Part shown: in pieces, positions 14,101-26,720 of the stretch
How positions within the stretch are numbered: position 1 is the first letter of the stretch
How the letters are laid out: each line of letters begins with the position of its first letter
Source of the DNA: Paralvinella palmiformis
Lineage: Eukaryota; Annelida; Polychaeta; Terebellida; Alvinellidae
Assembly: GCA_025642065.1 (NCBI GenBank)
Contig: JAODUP010000549.1
Location: 98,501-162,500 of the forward strand
Direction: 5' to 3'
DNA length: 64,000 nucleotides
Program-made: the position numbers and the translations under genes
The notes under the pieces: model-generated
Database searches by the model: none
What the model was told of the DNA's origin: nothing
The model's input: only the letters and a program-made list of their open reading frames with translations

Positions 14101-14680
14101 GATATTGGTGTTCCATCATAAATAGATTTAACTTGGGTATTTTAATTATGGTTTGTCAAGTTTTCTAGCTTTTTATAAAGAAATTGTAGGTTTGCTTTTT
14201 TTCTGATTAATATTATTGTCCATAACCTTGAAATTGAGAAAACCAAGCAATTCAGTATCCATACTTGTTCAATGTTAATCAGGTTTTCTTACATTTAAAT
14301 AAACATTCTTATGCATTTATTTTATGAAAAATAAAATCTCATGAATTTCTGCCACAAACAAAATATTAAAAACATTTATAAGACAATTTACAAATGAACT
14401 TCTATTTCTGTGTTGCATTATTTTTTAAGGCAAGAGATTCACCTTTTACTAATATTAAATGACTTATGTCTTGGATACTAGTAAAATATCCCGTAAATTT
14501 AAATTGCGTAATAATATTAATCTCTATCACCTACAATAACAGTTTTTTGTTTAGGAACACCTGAAGTTTTATGGTGTCATTTTTGCAAATTTTTTCTTGT
14601 GGCTTTAAAAACTCCTTAAATACGGATATTCTATTAATGCAGCAAACATTTGTATATCTGGTGACATTTCTCTCTGGCAG

Positions 14681-17600
14681 CAACAACTGTACGGCTCAAG
14701 ATGTTGGCGGCAAAGATGTGTCGCCTGCCGGTGGCAACTTTTGTCTCGGCACTGCCCCATTCCAGTGGCATGTCTGCTGCTGTACGCCCTCTGCGATCAC
14801 AATGCATCACGTGTCGAATTCAGAAGATGGCCTCATTTGGTCGTGCCTCAAGTCTACGTAAAGTTAAAAAACTGACACTTAAAGAAAGGGCAATGGCTCC
14901 AGCTGGAGATGGAGGTAAAGTATAATAAGCCTTTAATATTTAAATGATCTTGTATTTATTGTAGTTGTGTATTGAATTGTGTTTCAGAAATGTGCATGGA
15001 ATCACTAGAAATGTTGCATTTCAGATCTTAGATTAAAATCATTATTTTTTGTACACCTCGTTTTTAACAGTGTTTGTTTTTGTAATAATTATATTTGTCA
15101 CATTTAACCTCAGTTCTTTTGGCCAGACGTATTATGGTTACATTATTGTACTTACTAAATGTAATATTTTCAGACATATGATTATTTCATATTATACAAT
15201 TGTGTTGTAATTGTAACTAATGATACCAAACAGGCAGAAAACTTCATTCCAGAAATTGGATTGATCATCAATTTCCAGAAATGAACCAATCAATAATATT
15301 CACAGTATAATTTATGACATAATTTTTGTAACCATGTATATTGATTCTTATTGGTTGAGATTGTAAATAAACCCAAAATATCAGTAAGATGATAATTTTT
15401 CTTTGATGTAACGTTTCATGAATTGATTATAAAAAAGAGTAGAAATGTTTAGATTACTTGATCTGTGAATTGGCTCATTTTGTGTAATGTTCAAAATTAG
15501 GATAGCTGAATTTTTTTTTAATCGTTATTGGTGAAAATGGAACTGAATAGAATGGAATTGTCTGGTTAGTACAGATTGTCTTCGCTTATAGATTTGGAGG
15601 TTGCTCTGATGTCAGCGTTTGGACTTTTCTGATATTATGTTTTGTCTCTACCTTCCACCCCTAGCATTTACACTAGGTAAAGGAATGTTAGCTGGAGTAT
15701 CTGCTGTAGGCCTCGGAATGCTCTGTTATTATGGCCTGGGAATGTCTAATGAGGTTGGAGCTATTGATAGAGCTGCGTAAGTTATTTTACAATTGTGTGG
15801 TTTTATTTCCTATGTTGGAAAAAAAATTCTCCAATTGTCACCAATAAGTTAATTTAACTTTGCTAATCAGTAATCTGTTAGTCAATGTATGTTTGACAGT
15901 GTTTAAATATTTTTTTCGCTTACGATATTGAACATATGTCATCTCCTTTAAGTACCATAGTACTGTTGGTATCTGTTCTGCTGAAATAGCAATATCAGCC
16001 ATTTTGTAAGGTGCTGATTGAAATAACTTTATCTGTGTGATATAATTCCAGAATATGGCCAAATGTTGTACGACAGAGAGTTAAGGATACCTACATGTAT
16101 TTTGGTGGAAGTCTCGTATTTACAGCAGCGGCGGCTGTAGCTGCTAGTCGTAGTCCAATGATGATGAGACTTGTGATGAAGAATGGTTGGCTGGTTAGTA
16201 GTAAACAATTCGTTGTTTTCCTGGTGTGATTGACACTCACAGAAAACGTCTTTTGTCGTATTTTATTTAATATGTTGTGTTCGGTTCCTGGCATGTTTGA
16301 CTTCAAATCGTACCTAAGCAAATGGTTTTAAAAAATCAGTGGCAGACTAATGACCAGGGCACCGCCATGGTCTTCCTGATAGCATGGTTGGCCACAGATG
16401 TATAGCACCTGGGTTCAAACCCCCACCAGGCTATATCAGAAGGATGTTTCATCTTTCTAATAATAATAATCCATATTTATATAGTGTTAGAACCAGGTAA
16501 CCCTGTTCTGAGGTGCTGTACAGTATTATTCCTGACTCAGACCTGTTTCCACCCATCACACATCTCAACTCCCAAAGGAACATACAATGCATACTGCCAT
16601 TAAAGGTGCAAAGCATTACTCAAACACATAGCCATCATGTCCTGTCAGTCACCACATGATATTATTGCAGCTCACAGAGCCTTGAACCCATTACACTTCG
16701 GCTACGAATCCTACACTCTAACTAACTGCACCATCACCGCTCGATACAGATAGCCCAGTGGTTATAGCATTTTGCTGCAAACCTCCATGTTGTGGGTTAA
16801 AATCCAACAAATACCAGTGTTTAATAGCATATTTATTTCAAGATTTTACTATAAACAAATTATAAATCCATCAATAGCGGTGGATGTCAGCATATCTGTG
16901 TGAACTTATGTCCTGTAGAAAGTGATTCTGAAAACTAAGATCGTCGAGTCAGATACTTTTGAACTTCTGTCTGGGCTCAGGTCAGCTGATGTTTGTGCAT
17001 TTAATGTAGCAGCCCAACTTTGTAGAACAACTTGTAAGATGATATTAGGAAGGTGTCACATCTTTAAAAGTTTAGATCTTTTCTAAAATCTCACCTGTTT
17101 ATCATCGCTTTCACTGCTAAATAATTTTGATTGTTCAGATTTTTAATTGAGTTTTAGCTGTATATTATATTTGGGGTATTAGTGTAAAACACCCTTGGGT
17201 AGCTTGTACTTGTTTAGAGTGCCCTATTTAATAATTATCTATACTTCTGACAAGGTAGATATTTCATTCTTCAGTATTTTGTGTATATATCAGTCTGATC
17301 AGTACATTTCTGCTTAGAGAAACCCTTCACTTGTTTGTGTGTCCAAGTGTGAATACGTGAAGACTAAAGAATACAATCAGTGATACATTCACTGTAATAA
17401 CAAAATCTTTTCAGGGACTGTCCCCTTGACTCCATAAACCGGCAACCATTTTTCCATACTCTACCCCATAAATATATTATAGAGAATAGTGATTTAACAA
17501 TTACTACAGTAAATAGTAAAACAGTAACATTCAGAATACTTGCAATTAATTTATTGCAATTATATTAACAATTAATTGTATTACACCATTGACTTGTTAC

Positions 17601-20600
17601 ACCTCTTTCCTAAGTTTTCACATTACTCTGTCAACGACTTACTTGACTGTCAAAAGGGTAGACTTACGATTGACATTTGTTTTCCACAGTACACTTGATA
17701 TCCTCTGATCAGATAGAATTCTTGTTGCACCTTATGCAGGCAAACTGTGTTCAGACCTTTCTGCACAACATAGAATCTTGAGGCAAAGAAATATAGGGCA
17801 TCTCAGCAGCAATGTGGATAGAATACTGTACTGGAAACCTCATAACTATAGGCCAAATCTAAGTAATACCAATCAAATCCAAGTGATTTTTCCCTTGGAA
17901 GTTGCCACTTAGCCATATCCTCCAGAGATGACCAGTGTTGAAGCCAAACAAATATATCTCTCTTGATTGCCTACAATGTTGCCCTTCTGTAGTGAAAAGG
18001 AATGTCATATTCCTGCAAATATTTTGTGAATAAGACCTTTCAGGTGTGATATAACCGAATAGTCCATTTTTATTTTTGAAGAATATAAATACTACGGAAG
18101 TTGTTTTCAAATGCATCTGAATTTGAACATTTCATATTTTAATAAAATATCATGTCTAAATCTAATAGCATGTTTTGGTACTCCACCCCCCAGGCACTTA
18201 TTGGTACAATGGCTGCTATGATAGGAAGTGGTATGGTGGTCAGGGCCCTTCCGTATAAAGAAGGTTTTGGAGCAAAGCAGATTGCATGGATGGTACACAG
18301 CGGCATCGTGGGAGCCGTGATAGCTCCCCTCACTTTATTGGGTGGACCTCTGATGATTCGAGCTGCCTGTTATACAGCTGGTGTTGTTGGAGGTAAGCAT
18401 CTTTTCGGTTATCGTTTCACTCACATTTTCCCCTTTTGTTTTGACTTCATTTCTGGGGCGCATTCTCCAGATTGTTCAATACATATGGGACAGCAAGGGT
18501 TTCTATTTTTCATCTTTTAAAAAAAAGTTATTTTTGAATTAAACAAACACTGTAATGTATGTACAACAATTTCCTTTTTTTAGGTTCCTAATTTTGAATC
18601 TTTCTGATTAGATTCTGTTGGGTTCTATTTTTTGTGTGTGCATGGACGTGTGTGTGTCAGTAGAGATTGATTATTTTTCGAGGACCATTATACTCCTTTG
18701 AACTGTTTTCCTCTGTTAGTTTGCTTTAAATTTGTATCTAATAGTTTTAGAATTGTTGGGTCATAGTTAGTAAAGATTAGTATGTAATTTCATCTTCTCG
18801 GCTAAAATTATGGCACCATGTGGATGTTACTGTTGGTCCATTTTTGTGAAAGCAGAAATGTAGAGCAGCATCACAGATGAAAATAAGTTATTAATAACAG
18901 TTAAGTCAGGGCTAGAATTTCTACGCAAATTTGTGAGTCAATTAGTGCACATTTTTGGTGTGTGGATCATAGCTGATTCGCACAAAATTTAATTATTTTT
19001 AAATCTAACATCAAAGTTGTATGTAATTATTTTGATTGTATATGTCACAGCATGTAATGGATCAGTGAAATTGAACGTGCCATTGATATTAGCCACATGG
19101 TTTTATCAAGTCACTTTACAACAAAGTTTGCACAATGTACACTCAAAAAGTCCAACTATCAATCCCTTTATTGCATATTAGTAATTAATGTGTGTATTTA
19201 TTGAAGAAATAACTTCAAAGTCCACAAATGATTAAAGATGCACTTGCAGACATCGCCATTGTTATTTCATTTGACTGGTCGTGACTGGTTGTTGAGTACC
19301 ACTTGTAAGTGGTGTAATCATTCACTTTGCTAAAACATATGTGAGGTGGGAGGATTCCAAGACAGTTAGGCATCAACATATTCAAATAACTTAGTGGTCA
19401 GCTAAGAATGATATATTTAGTTTGATATATAGTTTTATAATTACAGATTTTTTTGAAAGCAGGAATGTAAGTTGTAACGTGGATGTGAGTTGATTCTCAA
19501 AAACTGGATTTGCAAGAATCAATGTTATTTCTTGCGGAGTTCTAGCCCTTTGAATGTAGTGACTAACTAGTTAGTACAATATCTATTGTAATACAAAATG
19601 GTATTAAAAAGAAGATTTAACCATAATGTTGCATTGCATTCAGTACCATCATAATCATGTATTTATCCTGTCGTCTTTGTTTATTAGGTTTGTCTGCCTT
19701 GGCCATGTGTGCACCAAGTGACAAATTCTTGTATATGGGAGGTCCACTTGCCATGGGACTCGGTGTTGTCATAGTTTCTTCAATTGGTAAGAGTTACAGC
19801 ATTAAAACATCGTAGTCTTAACTATAACACGGTGATTTGTTAAATGTGTGGAGTATGTTGTGTTTTAATCGTTTGTTGTTATCCGAGTTTAGTTAGTAAT
19901 TCAGAATGAATGAATGTGATGTGAAATAGTTTATTTAATATGTCTGTCAAATTTGATGTATGGTTAATTTTAATGAAGTATGTACCCTGAGATGATAATG
20001 GTTTTATTGTGGACTGAACTGTGTAATTTGTTTCAAGGACCAGTTTATAATTGGATGTACTTAAACACTCTGATATGCTTAGTTTTAAATGGAAAATGTT
20101 TGTACTTATGAAAAAAAATTTTTAGTTACTGCCAACTCGACCACTAAATCCAAGATTACATTCAACAAAAGTCGGAATACTTTTTGTTTTACTAAAAAAT
20201 ACCCTGGTAAAAAAATTTGCTTCTGTAACTCATCAATTTATATTCTGTTACTATAATTTTGCATTTTAGTTTTTGAACTTTTTGGAAAGTGTGCTACTGA
20301 AAACTGCTGGCAGCTACTTCAGTAGTACACTGGTTATAACACTACCCTGTGAACCTCCACATTATGGTTAAAAATCACTGTAATATATATGTTGGTGATA
20401 TGCTTCTCCCAAAAGAGTTACTTCTTGGCTATAAGTCACAGATTGGACCAGGATCAAGACAAAAAAAAACTGTGGTGGATAATTTGGTCATGTTTTTATT
20501 AAACTGGTCCTTTCTAAATCAGCTGACATGTTAAACCAATGTTTCCCATTCTTTGAGCAAGCCCTCTTCACTTCTCCAGTTTAATAATTCAATAATATCT

Positions 20601-21101
20601 CTTCGTCTAGGTGGCATGTTTATACCTCCAACAACAGCTCTTGGTGCTGGCATGTATTCTGTTGCTCTGTACGGTGGGCTGGCGCTGTTTGGTATGTTCC
20701 TCTTGTACGACACACAGAAAATCATACACAGAGCTGAAAATCATCCTGTGTACGCAATGCAGCCATATGATCCCATCAACAAGTGAGTATCTCAACAATA
20801 TGGATGAGTAATGGCTAACATACCAAATGAACACATTGCTGTGTCTGTGTGTGTGACTAACATTGGGGTCCTAATGATTGTTGGCATTGTGTAAAAGTAG
20901 CATTATTTAAAACGTTCGCGTCTGAAATATCATAATGCAATTTCGGATTGTTGTTAAAATGTGTGCATTATGATTGTAATAATTATGTCATAACGTTTTT
21001 GTTTTCGTTTTTTTAGCTCGGTTGGTATCTATCTGGACACAATCAACATTTTTATCAGAATTGCTACCATTCTGGCTGGTGGCGGTAACAGGAGAAGATA
21101 A
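14681..21101 (+). CDS. GHITM: GHITM/TMBIM5 mitochondrial inner-membrane protein, seven coding exons
   Basis: Coding exons 14701-14914, 15665-15776, 16052-16193, 18194-18392, 19688-19786, 20611-20782 and 21017-21101 join with matching phases into 1023 nt, 340 residues; human GHITM is 345 from memory. All introns are GT-AG. The first ~65 residues are rich in Arg, Lys and Ser and nearly free of acidic residues, as in a mitochondrial presequence. The rest is the hydrophobic BAX-inhibitor-1 (TMBIM) domain with family landmarks LGKGM (75-79), IWP (110-112), LLGGPL (near 205), MCAPS (229-233), PPTT (261-264), LYDTQK (287-292), YDPIN and a final GGGNRRR. Asp289 and Asp320 match the conserved acidic pair of the family. 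Known role: inner-membrane Ca2+/H+ exchange, crista organisation and cytochrome c retention. ATG 14701 is the first in-frame Met, but its frame is open back to a good acceptor (AG at 14679-14680), so a 5' exon exists and a longer N-terminus cannot be excluded. Confidence 0.95.
14701..14914 (+). CDS. GHITM: GHITM coding exon 1: mitochondrial presequence
   Basis: Residues 1-71, beginning MLAAKMCRLPVATFV and ending MAPAGDG, then the first base of a split codon. The donor is GGTAAAG at 14915. It is the least conserved part of the protein. Internal Met codons at residues 6 and 24 could serve as other starts. Confidence 0.85.
15665..15776 (+). CDS. GHITM: GHITM coding exon 2
   Basis: Residues 73-108 plus split codons at both ends: FTLGKGMLAGVSAVGL, then CYYGLGMSNEVGAIDRA. 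The acceptor is CCACCCCTAG and the donor GTAAGT. It encodes the first hydrophobic segment. The human protein reads FALGKGM and CYYGLGLSNEIGAIE here. Confidence 0.92.
16052..16193 (+). CDS. GHITM: GHITM coding exon 3
   Basis: Residues 110-156: IWPNVVRQRVKDTYMYFGG, an Ala-rich membrane segment, then MKNGWL. The acceptor is ATAATTCCAG and the donor GTTAGT, a less common but acceptable donor. It ends in phase 0. Confidence 0.92.
16350..16478 (+). repeat. SINE family B, diverged copy in GHITM intron 3
   Basis: GCCATGGTCTTCCTGATAGC and GGGTTCAAACCCCCACC stand for boxes A and B. ATATCAGAAGGATGTTTCAT matches the body of the better copies at 26546 and 36588. The element abuts a family C copy. Confidence 0.5.
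16479..16735 (-). repeat. SINE family C copy in GHITM intron 3
   Basis: Shares a long stretch with 53287-53605: AGGTGCTGTACAGTATTATT, CTCAGACCTGTTTCCACCCA, CACACATCTCAACTCCCAAA, CATTAAAGGTGCAAAGC and ACACATAGCCATCA. The high end (CTAACTGCACCATCACCG, CGGCTACGAATCC) reads as a degraded tRNA-like head on the - strand. The low end is (TAA)n. Confidence 0.75.
16745..16830 (+). repeat. tRNA-like SINE head in GHITM intron 3
   Basis: ATAGCCCAGTGGTTATAGCA and TGTTGTGGGTTAAAATCCAA form boxes A and B. A related, more decayed sequence (ACACTGGTTATAACACTACC, CTCCACATTATGGTTAAAAA) occurs at about 20320-20390 in intron 5. Confidence 0.45.
18194..18392 (+). CDS. GHITM: GHITM coding exon 4
   Basis: Residues 157-222: ALIGTMAAMIGSGMVVRALP, AWMVHSGIVGAVIAPLTLLG, GPLMIRAACYTAGVVG. 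It holds two or three membrane segments. The acceptor follows a C-rich tract (ACTCCACCCCCCAG); the donor is GTAAGC. Confidence 0.95.
19688..19786 (+). CDS. GHITM: GHITM coding exon 5
   Basis: Residues 224-255: LSALAMCAPSDKFLYMGGPL and AMGLGVVIVSSI, with split Gly codons at both borders. The acceptor is TTTATTAG and the donor GTAAGA. MCAPS and the GGPL turn are family signatures. Confidence 0.95.
20611..20782 (+). CDS. GHITM: GHITM coding exon 6
   Basis: Residues 257-312: GMFIPPTTALGAGMYSVALY, GGLALFGMFLLYDTQKII, AENHPVYAMQPYDPIN. It contains Asp289 in the family motif LYDTQK. The acceptor is CTTCGTCTAG and the donor GTGAGT. Confidence 0.96.
21017..21101 (+). CDS. GHITM: GHITM last coding exon
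   Basis: Residues 314-340: SVGIYLDTINIFIRIATILA, then GGGNRRR and TAA at 21099-21101. It includes Asp320 in the final hydrophobic segment. The acceptor is a T-rich tract ending TTTTTTTAG. Confidence 0.95.
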
Positions 21102-21556
21102 AGAGATGCGTTTCCTTCTGGGTGTGTCTGTGTAAATGATATCTCCTGATTTTAAGAACAAACGAAATGTGCATTTAGAAAAAAAGAAATCAGCTGCAGG
21201 AATTTTTTTTTTTTGACATTCGATGACACAACATAGATGCCTGTAGAGAACACCCAGCTGCTTTATGTTTACTGCACGTGTGCAGAAGTTTACAGTTGAT
21301 GTAGACCTCACAAACATACATGATTTTCCCTCTGTGATGTCACATTTCATGAATGTGTAATGATGTGCACTCAATAACATTAAAATTTATTATTTTCTCC
21401 ATTCGTAAACAGTTTTCTGTTCAGATAATTAATGAAGTGCTTGTTTATGTAATTTATCTCAGTTTGACGAACATAACAATGTAAAGTAAAAGGTCAGTAA
21501 CCATTTTTTTAAGTATTGATATGTTTTAGTCGAATATCTGACATAACTTGGGTTCA

Positions 21557-21562
21557 AATAAA
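21557..21562 (+). terminator. Candidate polyadenylation signal of GHITM
   Basis: An AATAAA hexamer lies about 460 bp after the GHITM stop, and TG/T-rich sequence follows within 50 bp, as expected for a cleavage site. A second AATAAA at about 21814 is an alternative. Neither is proven. Confidence 0.4.
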
Positions 21563-23770
21563 CATTGTTATAGTTGAAGTGTTGCACGTATTTGTGCCTT
21601 TTTCGTGTTCTCTCCATTGGTGATCGACAGATTAGAGGACAGTTATCTGCCTATTGGTAACTGAACGATTCTCCAACAGTTGTTTGGCCAGAAGTGAAAC
21701 TGAATATTTATGTTATATCATCTTAATTCACTGGTAATGTATGATATATAGATGTGGGTGGGTGTCTGTTATTGAATAACTTATAGACGTAGGTGTGTGG
21801 GTGTGTGTTATTGAATAAATTATTTTATGGTATGATCTCAAGATTTCAACTAAGTATTTGACACTCACATGGAAATGTTTGGTAATATCTCATTAAATGG
21901 ATTGCCAACAAACATACCAATGACTGGATGAATGTTATTGACAGTGATTTTTGTATTCTAATGAGACTAGCTTTGTATGATGGGCACACATTAGGCAATT
22001 CTGTACTACATTGTGCATAGGGTCATCCTGGAGATTACAATGACCTATTCTCTGCATATGTTTTCGTTCTAAGATTTGAAGGCTGTTTCATTCTTCAGGT
22101 TCCCTTCAGAGGTCGATTGGTCCGTTTAGTCTGTCTTTTACCAAAAACGTGGCCGCACGATAACCAACATTTCTAATAACTCGACCGTGATTTAATAGAA
22201 GCTTCTTTATCCTTTGACGGGCCCCTTGAATGAACCAACTTTTATTCCATCGCTTCATGACGGAATAATTGTTTGATGCGTGTTTTAGGGCTGATCCACT
22301 CCTGACTGTCTCCAATTATATGATGGGAGAATCGTGACGACTTGTCATATACTGATCGTTGAGATGGGAAAAATAATGTAGGATTAATTAAATATCCTCA
22401 CCAGCAGGAGTTATTAAAAGGTCTTGTACGGTGATATTTCAAATACTATTGATCTAAAACCCAAATTATTGATTGATCGATTCATTTACTGTTGACATTA
22501 AATGGGTCACTTTTATAACGGAATGAAACGTAAGAGATGTGGTACTTCAAATCTCTACCAACGTCCATGTGTAATAAAAGGTCGCCATCCCTTATTTGGG
22601 ACACACTATTGAAACCTTTCCATTAATTATGAAATAAATCGAGTTGGAGAGCCATAAAGTCGTGGCCATAAATTTGTTAATCTCTCAATAATTAAACTTA
22701 ATTTAAATGGAGTAAAATATCATTTTAAGGATATTGGTTGAATTTTTGTACACCAACGTGGTTCGTCATTATTTTATTTAATGAGGTATTACCAAATATT
22801 TAAATGTGAGACTAATATAATTTGGGGTACCTTCATTACGAAGTTCCCCCCCTCCCCGCATGTCTAAAAAATTATAATTTTTTAGATGATGCTTTTTTGG
22901 CGTAAAATATGAAACACTTCAACTTAAATTTTAATGGTTTAATTATGCAAAACTAAAAGAGCTACTGTACATAAAAAATCTATATGTATATAAAAAAGAT
23001 GCATCTAAATGGTGCCCCTGAAATGGCCCCATTGAATTTATAAGACACTCCAACTAGAGGGACTCCAAATACTTGAAACTGTTTAAAATTAGTTCAGAGG
23101 AACTCCATTAAATCTGAGAATATACAAATCTCTGTTCATATATTTTAAAGTTTTATCAGGGACTCCCAAGACTAGAGGGCACCGGGGCTGTAGCCCGTAC
23201 GAGCCCATGTGTAAATCTGGCGCTGTACACACACATCTATAACAAGTAATTTTCATGATGATTTTTAACATTGTATACAGCTGTCTTCTTCCAGTGCTAT
23301 TTGGTACAATAACAAGAATTCAAATAGATTGGAAACACTAGAATTTAATTGGTGAGCATCATGATTGTGTATAAACTTACATTTGTGGACGTTATAATAC
23401 CAACAAAAACAGAATCAGTTATTAAATTTTTATAAATATAGATAATAATGTGACACGTGCCAGTCAAGTGATGAAAGTATTGGGCGTATTTGGAATAAAT
23501 AATAAAAATCGTAATTTTAAATAATAAAATTAAGGTAATTTGTCGGTTACGACATGAGGACATTGCTCAAAATCATTCGAAATTCTTAGGAATGGATCTT
23601 CTGGTAATTTTGATCGGAAATTGGTTCAAAAACGTTTATATATATATATATATATATATATAATTTACAATTCGTATCGATCATGTCCTATTTTCCATTG
23701 TTTATCTTATCATAAACAAACAATGCCAAATTTATCTCATACGGATTTTATCATTTAATTCCATCTTTTT

Positions 23771-23858
23771 GTATAGAATCACTACGATATGTGTATAGAA
23801 TCACTGCGATATTTGTATAGAATAACTGTGATATATGTATAGAATCACTCTGATATTT
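23771..23858. repeat. Tandem repeat, 22-bp unit, four copies
   Basis: Unit GTATAGAATCACTACGATAT plus two variable bases, repeated four times with a few substitutions. Intergenic. Confidence 0.8.
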
Positions 23859-24718
23859 GCGGTTTAAATATTACGTACATTTCAGAGGCATATATTCGAG
23901 ATATAGTACTGTATCTAATAGATGACTATCGCTTCAGACATGATAAACCGATTTCGAGATAAAATTTCGGTTTATTTACATGGATTTTTCCGGTAAACGT
24001 TTCATCTAAATATAGGCCTAAAGTTACAGTGTTAATCCGACAACGGTTGTTACGTGATAATCTGTCGGAAATTAAAATGATTGTCGGATTGTCGAATGTG
24101 TCATAATCAACGCAAAGGAGTAGAAATTAAACAATCATTTAATTAGTTTAAGGCAAATTTTTGTTGTTATTGTTAGTAATTATCCACAATGGACTATTGT
24201 GTTTGGCTATGAGATAGCCACGGGCAAAAAACTATCGTATTTGTGAGCGTGTGTGAGTGATCACTGGAGGATTGTGATTAGTTATGAGATCGAAATTTGC
24301 ACAGAAATCATCGTGCGTGGGTGAGCTAATTTATCATCATTGGAAAAAAGGGCTGTTTATCTTCCGTGAGCTGGGATTGAACCCGCAAAAATGTTTAACA
24401 ATATATGTGTGATGTCTGATTATTATTATTGTTGTTTATTCCGTAATGTAGGGCCTAGACCCATATTACAAAGGCTTAATTATCTTGGTACAGGTAAATA
24501 TACATTACTGCAATGAAATTATGTTGGGACGTACAATAAAAGCATAGTGCAAAAATAAGCCAACTGCTTCGATGCATTTCTTGAGTTTAAAATCATATAC
24601 ATTGAGTCTCTTCTGTTTAAAAAAGTCGACAAATATTTATTTCGCAGATCATCATATGCTGGACACTGCATAAGAAAGTATAATCTCTATGTTGTTATAT
24701 CGATATTATATATATAGC

Positions 24719-24770
24719 CAGGCTGTGCCAAACAAGCGACAGCCTGGGGATACTCCCCGAAGTACAAGCA
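24719..24770 (+). repeat. Fragment of SINE family D 3' end
   Basis: AAGCGACAGCCTGGGGATAC followed by TCCCCGAAGTACAA matches the 3' part of the element at 40183-40550 with one or two changes. Confidence 0.55.
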
Positions 24771-25881
24771 AGCAATATAAGACGAAGTATCACGTTTATG
24801 TGATATACATTCGTATTCCTGATTGTAATCATGATTACTTAAAATATAATCGCAATCATAATCGATTACATTTATTATTAATGTTATCGTAATAATTGTA
24901 TTCTGAAGTAATCCTAATCGATTACCTTGGTCCTGTAATCGCCCCATGCCTTTTATACGCTAAAATGTCACATTGTGTTCGAAAAGAGATGTGTCGAAGT
25001 CGGAATGCTAGTTTGGTAGACAAAAGAGTCATTTATAATGGAGCTAAATCCCTCTTGAGACAATAGTGTTCCGGAAGGTGCATTTGTTGGATAAATGAGA
25101 TCTGCAACAATTACTTTTCTCTGTATAATGATGGAATGTAGTCTTGTAATTTATTTTATAAATAGTTTTCATTTATGTGGAAATTTCATGAATAAACGAC
25201 TATATCATCAGCAAAGTGACGTTTATAGAATTTAAAATATTATATGAGTTGTAGGATTGATCCATGAGGACTGGTGAGGTGTTCATATGCTACGTTTCAC
25301 AGCGGATTTAAAAAATATATAATTCTAAAGCCATGTATTACACATTACCCGTAATTCATAAAACAAATTAATGGGAATTATAACGAATATGGTCGAATTC
25401 TTTAGATAAGTCTAAGTCAGGAGTTACATTTTTTTGAAGGTTTACAGATATATTTAAATAAATGATATGATAATATGAATAATATTTTAATTCATTCGGG
25501 TATAGAGCTTTAATATTACTTTAATTGAAGTATTGCCATTAATACTTTGAGAAAACCTTTACTAATTAATGCCATTATCTGATAAGAGGTGACTATCTAA
25601 AACACAATGCATCTAGACACATAGTATTGAGAACAAACAGAAATAGTCTGTGGTAGGCCCAACATAAAACATTTACCACATACACATGTATGGGGTGCGT
25701 ATGTGAACATTGAATAGATTCAGATTGAAATCCAGTGTTGTCCGTCTTTGTTAGATGTTTCATCCATCAATAAAAGGCAACAAAATGACTATCTAAATAA
25801 GGTAAAAAGTCTCTCTCTCTCAATATATTGTATATTGATTGAGTTATTAGTTCTAAATGACAAATACAATCTCAAGTTTGT

Positions 25882-26072
25882 TCTTGTGCTATTGTCCTTT
25901 TTGCTATCGACAGTAAAATGTTATCAATGTCATAACTGTGTGATGTTGAATAAAATTGAACTTGGAATGTGACTTCAATCGTTCGGGTTAAAAAGGAGAC
26001 GATGATAACACGACGAGGCAGGATGAATACCTTCTATCATGATGTAAACATATATGTACATATGATCTATTG

Positions 26073-26102
<30 letters not shown>
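25882..26102 (+). repeat. Dispersed repeat E, copy 1
   Basis: Aligns without gaps to 39542-39762. Over about 195 bp before the terminal TG run I count five mismatches. It contains AATGTTATCAATGTCATAAC, GGGTTAAAAAGGAGACGATG and AACACGACGAGGCAGG. It ends in a (TG)n microsatellite. No tRNA-like boxes or open frame of note. Confidence 0.85.
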
Positions 26103-26105
<3 letters not shown>

Positions 26106-26215
26106 TGTTGTCATTATAAACGGACAGTCGAGTTCAAAGACTTCTTTAGAACGAGCGTAATCTAGACTAGGCTGTCAAATGTGATACTGCTTAGAGAACG
26201 AATATATTTGTTTGT

Positions 26216-26372
26216 TTGGCCTCGGCACTGGTCACAATTGGTATAAATATCATCGGACTGGCTGATGCTTAAGGAAGCATTTCATTAACACATGCGTGAC
26301 ACGGATTCGAACCCTGACGTGAAGATTTCCGGTGTATTGCTCTACCCACTACGCTATTTCTTTGCTAGGTTT
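26216..26372 (-). repeat. tRNA-derived SINE, family F
   Basis: On the - strand the head reads box A AGCGTAGTGGGTAGAGCAAT and box B AGGGTTCGAATCCGTG. The low-coordinate body (GCCTCGGCACTGGTCACAAT) is shared with 54160-54315. Confidence 0.65.
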
Positions 26373-26545
26373 ATGTGTACTGAGGTTTGTGAAGTGTTTG
26401 AGCTGTCTTCAGTCCCATAGCACGAGAATGGCAACAAGTCAGTCATCAATTGTATAATCATGTTTAGGGTGAGAAGTGGGCGGGGCAGCTTATTAGGGAA
26501 ATTTATTAAAGAAAAGACAAATCAATATACTTCAAACCTATAAGA

Positions 26546-26720
26546 GGACGCCTCCGTGGTCTAGTTGGTAGCGCGTTGGAACAAGGATCACTACCCCCTG
26601 CGTTCGAATCTCGGCGTGGGCACATTTGAAGGGTGTTTCATCTTTGACTTCGCTTCATTACCTTTGGGGATCGCTCGGCCTATTTAGCCTACCTTGTGCA
26701 CAAAACATCAATCATCATCA
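26546..26720 (+). repeat. SINE family B, well-preserved copy
   Basis: tRNA-like head: box A TGGTCTAGTTGGTAGCGCG and box B GCGTTCGAATCTCGGCG. The body runs from TTTGAAGGGTGTTTCATC through TTCGCTTCATTACC and TCGCTCGGCCTATTTAGCC to GTGCACAAAACATCAATC, ending in (ATC)n. This copy is the best reference for the family in the window. Confidence 0.8.

Larger units (their letters stand above)
1..14680. other. Intergenic or upstream DNA, no protein gene recognised
   Basis: Apart from the SINE A, B and G copies, the 39-bp minisatellite, the hAT relic and the CpG block near 11 kb, I see only AT-rich sequence. Open frames here are short, lack splice or homology support, and several begin at non-ATG codons. 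A stretch at 12690-12860 is packed with short palindromes (CTATAG, AGATCT). The far-upstream exon of GHITM should lie somewhere in 10-14 kb. Confidence 0.6.
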
